The translations under genes and the position numbers were made by a program. From Glandiceps talaboti (Eukaryota; Hemichordata; Enteropneusta; Spengelidae), in NCBI RefSeq assembly GCF_964340395.1, contig NC_135559.1, positions 14,693,563 to 14,757,562 of the forward strand: a stretch of DNA of 64,000 nt, read 5' to 3'. Shown here in pieces: positions 61,399 through 64,000 of the stretch (position 1 is the stretch's first letter; every line of letters starts with the position of its first letter). The notes beneath the pieces were generated by a model. That model did not search any database. It was given only the letters and a program-made list of their open reading frames with translations, and was not told the DNA's origin.

Positions 61399-63116
61399 CA
61401 AATTCCCACGAGTACAAATATACAGTGGAAATTATAATTGTATTCAGTTTCATAGAACAAATTTGTTTGATAGGAGCAATATTCAACCAAAAAACATCAA
61501 CAAAAAACTTAGTCTCAGTTACCCAGCCTCTTGTCATTGAGGGCATAACCTCCAGCAGAGTGGGAAAATAGTGTCACCGATTGTAAGGATCAACATGGCC
61601 GCTGACAAGATCTGGGACAGTCACTGATTGGACAAAAATGATTCTGAATTTTCATTTTCATCACCTCAGTGTATCAAAATTATGGGTCAGCTCTCCGTGC
61701 AGCCATCTTGTAACAATCAGCGACATTGTATCTTCCCAGACTCTGCTGGGGGGTTATGCCCTCAACGGCAAGAGACTGAGTAACCGAGACTATCAAAAAC
61801 TGAGATAGTAACTAGTGTCCTGTTAGTTTAAACATGATAATGAGATCGACTAAAATGAATGAATGAAAAGAATAACATCCTTGGATAATTCACTGTACTG
61901 TTATTTAAATTTTGTCGTCATTCAGGTGGGAATGACCGGAAACCGAAGCGAGCAGCCTGGGATTACAAGGGGAGGTTGGAAGACATGAATGATGATATGA
62001 AACAGATCACTGCATCCAACTCAAACCTCCAACAGACAGTATTCGAAACCTTAACCAGAGTGGCAAATTTGGAGAAGGAGAGGCAGCAACTTGAAGGCAC
62101 TGTTGTACAAAAAGAAAGAGTGCAAACAGAAGCTGAAGAAAGGAACAGAAGGTTAGAAAGAGAGACGAGGTGAGTGTGATACAAACCCATGGGAAAACAC
62201 AAGTGCATCTGCTTACTAGTGGTAAGCAAGAATGGGACAACATTCATGCTGACATACAATGCAATTAGTGTTAGTAACTTATCAAAGCTTATAACACCAC
62301 AGTCAGTAGCTGGGATCCCATACCAGTGTGCCCCCTAGTGATAACCTGATTTTGTTGCGAGTCAAAATGAGAAAAACTGGGATTTCTTGTGAGTCACTAC
62401 ATAGTTAGAGATAGGAGAACACCAAATTTTGGTGCGTCATTAGAAATTGTGTACGTCAGTGGCATGTCAAATTGGCACACACTGCCAATGACTTTACTGA
62501 TAGAGTCCTACATGCTATAACAATTGAGTACGACTTCTTCAACATTTAGTGTTACATTGATTATAACTTCCACAGATATAAAGAAACTAATAAGATGTAA
62601 AAGTGTCACCTGAACCTACATTAGAGATACCCCTTATTGTTTTTGGTTTTTTTCATCAGTGACACGTATATTGTTGTTGTTACCTGTAATGTTGTCCTTG
62701 TGTGAAGTCTTCCTTAGCTCATTGAATTCAATCAAATCCTCGTGTGATACTGGTGTTTAAAAGACTACCACAGACAAAACAGTGATCATTCATTAGTGTA
62801 TCTCTGATATAACTATTTTCATGTTACGCTGTTGTTTACTAAAATCAATTGAATGGAATACATATATTTGTACTGATTTGGCAATGACTGAACAGCAACA
62901 GCTGATGACATTTAAACGTTAACTTCCAATTCTTACAGAGATAAAGAAGAAGAACTTGACAATTTGAAAAGGAAAATGTCCAGGATTGAGAGAGATTATG
63001 AAAGCTTGGAAGGAGACTATAGTGCTGCCAGGCAAGAAATAAACGGTTACAAAACAACAATATCACAAATGACAGCTGATAAGATGGGTATTGAGTCTGA
63101 AAGAAATAATCTACAG
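56151..63116 (+). CDS. KIFC1: KIFC1-like kinesin-14, N-terminal tail and stalk (6 exons, 5' part of gene)
   Basis: Exons 56151-56186, 56743-56877, 59806-60007, 61114-61230, 61926-62169 and 62939-63116 join in phases 0, 0, 1, 1, 2, 0 to give 304 codons, still open at the last donor (GTGAGA). Seen: a basic tail with a nuclear-localisation-like KKRPRGSDDDDD and PQPKKKP, a Ser/Thr/Pro-rich linker, then KPKRAAWDYKGRLEDMN, which matches the KRPAWDLKGQL-type junction of KIFC1 proteins, followed by a long coiled coil (heptads through 62169 and 63116). The family is a minus-end-directed motor that bundles spindle microtubules and clusters centrosomes. The motor domain sits C-terminally and lies beyond the window. 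Confidence 0.85.
56281..56366. repeat. Short fold-back element
   Basis: TAGCCCAGAGA at 56281 and its exact reverse complement ending at 56366, with a second inner pairing (CAATGTGGT against ACCACATTG). Confidence 0.75.
56743..56877 (+). CDS. KIFC1: KIFC1-like exon 2
   Basis: 135 nt, phase 0-0. Reads PRPPLGMMNQNGQRVATVKP then SSAKKRPRGSDDDDDVSF. Confidence 0.82.
58026..58248. mobile_element. Fold-back element, family A copy 2, with 9-bp target duplication
   Basis: Arms of about 90 bp start CAATCTGATTAAAATCCG and end with the complement. Flanks GTATAAAAC (58017-58025) and GTATAAGAC (58249-58257) are a 9-bp repeat with one mismatch. No coding capacity. Confidence 0.88.
58663..58904. mobile_element. 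Fold-back element, family A copy 3, with 9-bp target duplication
   Basis: About 110-bp arms nearly identical to those of copy 2. Flanked by a perfect 9-bp repeat GAAGCTGTT (58654-58662 and 58905-58913). Confidence 0.9.
59806..60007 (+). CDS. KIFC1: KIFC1-like exon 3
   Basis: 202 nt, phase 0 in and phase 1 out. Basic, proline-rich tail: PTPLPQPKKKPVASRPGATK, RSASATSV. Such tails bind microtubules in this family. Confidence 0.82.
60085..60159. repeat. Short fold-back element
   Basis: TATAGTCACT...GGTTTGGTAGTA at 60085-60108 pairs with 60138-60159. A third, single arm occurs at about 60462-60487. Confidence 0.75.
61114..61230 (+). CDS. KIFC1: KIFC1-like exon 4
   Basis: 117 nt, phase 1-1. Thr/Ala-rich linker (ARTRTTAITASQKTTTTAAR). 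Low complexity, but splice signals and phase match both sides. Confidence 0.75.
61351..61398. repeat. (TA)n microsatellite
   Basis: About 24 TA units in a kinesin intron. Confidence 0.9.
61510..61792. mobile_element. Fold-back element, family B copy 2
   Basis: TAGTCTCAGTTAC at 61510 and GTAACCGAGACTA at the far end. Arms continue through GAGGGCATAACC / GGTTATGCCCTC and CAGCAGAG / CTCTGCTG. Flanks share ..AAAAACT on both sides, so a target duplication is possible but not clear. Confidence 0.8.
61926..62169 (+). CDS. KIFC1: KIFC1-like exon 5: start of the stalk
   Basis: 244 nt, phase 1 in and phase 2 out. Contains KPKRAAWDYKGRLEDMN and then heptad-rich coiled coil (RVANLEKERQQLEGTVV). Confidence 0.88.
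62939..63116 (+). CDS. KIFC1: KIFC1-like exon 6: stalk coiled coil
   Basis: 178 nt, phase 2 in and phase 0 out. Charged coiled coil (RDKEEELDNLKRKMSRIE). The motor-domain exons are not in the window. Confidence 0.85.
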
Positions 63117-63407
63117 GTGAGATGGTTTTAATGTTGACATATTTTACTCTACAAGTTAAAAGACAAACTCCGTTCATTTAGGGAAGGGGGTCTGGCATCA
63201 CTGCTATTGCTGAACTTGATTTTCATACTTCGAACCAAGTTTCAGAAACTTTCACATCTTCAAAGATAACAGGTTCTGTATTTACTACTGAGATGTTGAT
63301 AAGTTGATTAAAATTTACATCTAATGTGAGATACAGTGCTGGGTTTCCGGTAGTAATTAATGTGTTTACCATCATGTTTTACATTGTATATAAATGTTTG
63401 ATGTCAC

Positions 63408-63500
63408 ATTTATTATTATTATTATTATTTTATTTCTTGTAAGAAAACGCGCTACACATGCGTCTCAGCGCATTGTACAGACTGAAGTTTAAAAAACTGC
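63408..63500 (-). mobile_element. 3' end of the same LINE family as at 41.7 kb
   Basis: (ATT)n followed by TTTCTTGTAAGAAAACGCGC and CTACACATGCGTCTCAGCGC aligns with 41701-41775 in the same orientation. Beyond about 63500 the similarity fades, so this is a heavily 5'-truncated or old copy in a kinesin intron. Confidence 0.7.
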
Positions 63501-64000
63501 AATAAAGTAAAGAAAATAACAGCACACAAAAAGGGACTAAGTGTAAAACTGACAGACTAATATAATTCACATTGTATAAAAACCGACAAGTTAAAATCAA
63601 TCACTTTTGTGAGCATTTGTTTAGGGGGTGGGGTTTGACCTAAACGAACGAGGTTCGTTTGTGGAGCTTGTGTGAAATTATGCGATCGTCCCTTACCAGA
63701 CTTCATGAATTGCCTTTGCCATGAGTATACTGGTAATGATTCTGTCCATAATTAAATATGCCATGTGCATGGTTGTCAGAAAGACAAAAGATTACACAAT
63801 ATTTGCCACTAGGAGTGCTGTTCAGTACAATGGAAGTGAGTTTCAAGTAGTTGTGTGTTCATTGAAAATGAAATGAAGGCAAGTGAGTGTTAGCAGACTG
63901 AGAGAGACTGTGCAAATGGTATTCCGATTACTCCAAATTATTCAAGTTTATGTTGGTTTGCATGAAAAATATGAATTTTTTATGTATAACTTCACCATTA
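63501..64000. other. Intron of the kinesin gene, nothing recognised
   Basis: No exon with a kinesin motor motif (for example GQTGSGKT) is seen before the window ends. Confidence 0.5.

Overview
The window is nuclear DNA of an invertebrate animal. The genes are spliced with canonical GT/AG junctions, introns run from hundreds of bases to a few kb, microsatellites are very long and dense, and several retroelement types are present (CR1/jockey-like LINEs, a Penelope-like element) along with fold-back DNA elements. A C-type-lectin/EGF secreted protein, two RDH8/17beta-HSD1-type short-chain dehydrogenases and a KIFC1-type kinesin would fit a marine invertebrate deuterostome such as a cephalochordate or hemichordate. 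That placement is inference; no species can be named from this sequence.

Layout. 1-4.2 kb: mostly non-coding and microsatellites, ending in the first coding exon (signal peptide) of a minus-strand gene, gene B, that leaves the window to the left. 6.0-7.8 kb: a decayed LINE. 7.88-38.69 kb: one complete minus-strand gene, gene A, with 27 coding exons whose splice phases all agree (1286 residues). It encodes a signal peptide, a C-type lectin domain, sixteen calcium-binding EGF modules and a 480-residue C-terminal region I do not recognise. Fifteen of the sixteen EGF exons lie in a tandem array of fifteen nearly identical ~1176-bp units (18.0-35.65 kb), each with one 123-bp phase-1 exon plus its intron. 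The introns of gene A also hold a Penelope-like element with a hammerhead ribozyme, LINE 3' ends, a ~260-bp near-perfect palindrome and a 66-bp minisatellite.

38.7-41.1 kb: the 5' flank of gene A, a diverged duplicate of the 5' flank of gene B at 4.2-5.5 kb. 41.7-43.5 kb: a fairly intact LINE placed against the tail of an older one. 43.7-46.3 kb (minus) and 50.9-53.6 kb (plus): two divergently transcribed SDR genes, 289 residues each, with the same four-exon structure. 55.2-64 kb (plus): the promoter and first six coding exons of a KIFC1-like kinesin-14; the motor domain lies beyond the right edge. Its introns hold several fold-back elements and a 1.84-kb inverted-repeat element.

The genes do not form a pathway together. 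Gene A is a secreted or matrix protein, the SDRs are probably retinoid or steroid oxidoreductases, and the kinesin acts on the spindle. The most striking system is the homogenised EGF-exon array, which changes protein length in 41-residue steps. Next are the family of fold-back elements with 9-bp target duplications and the hammerhead-bearing Penelope-like element.
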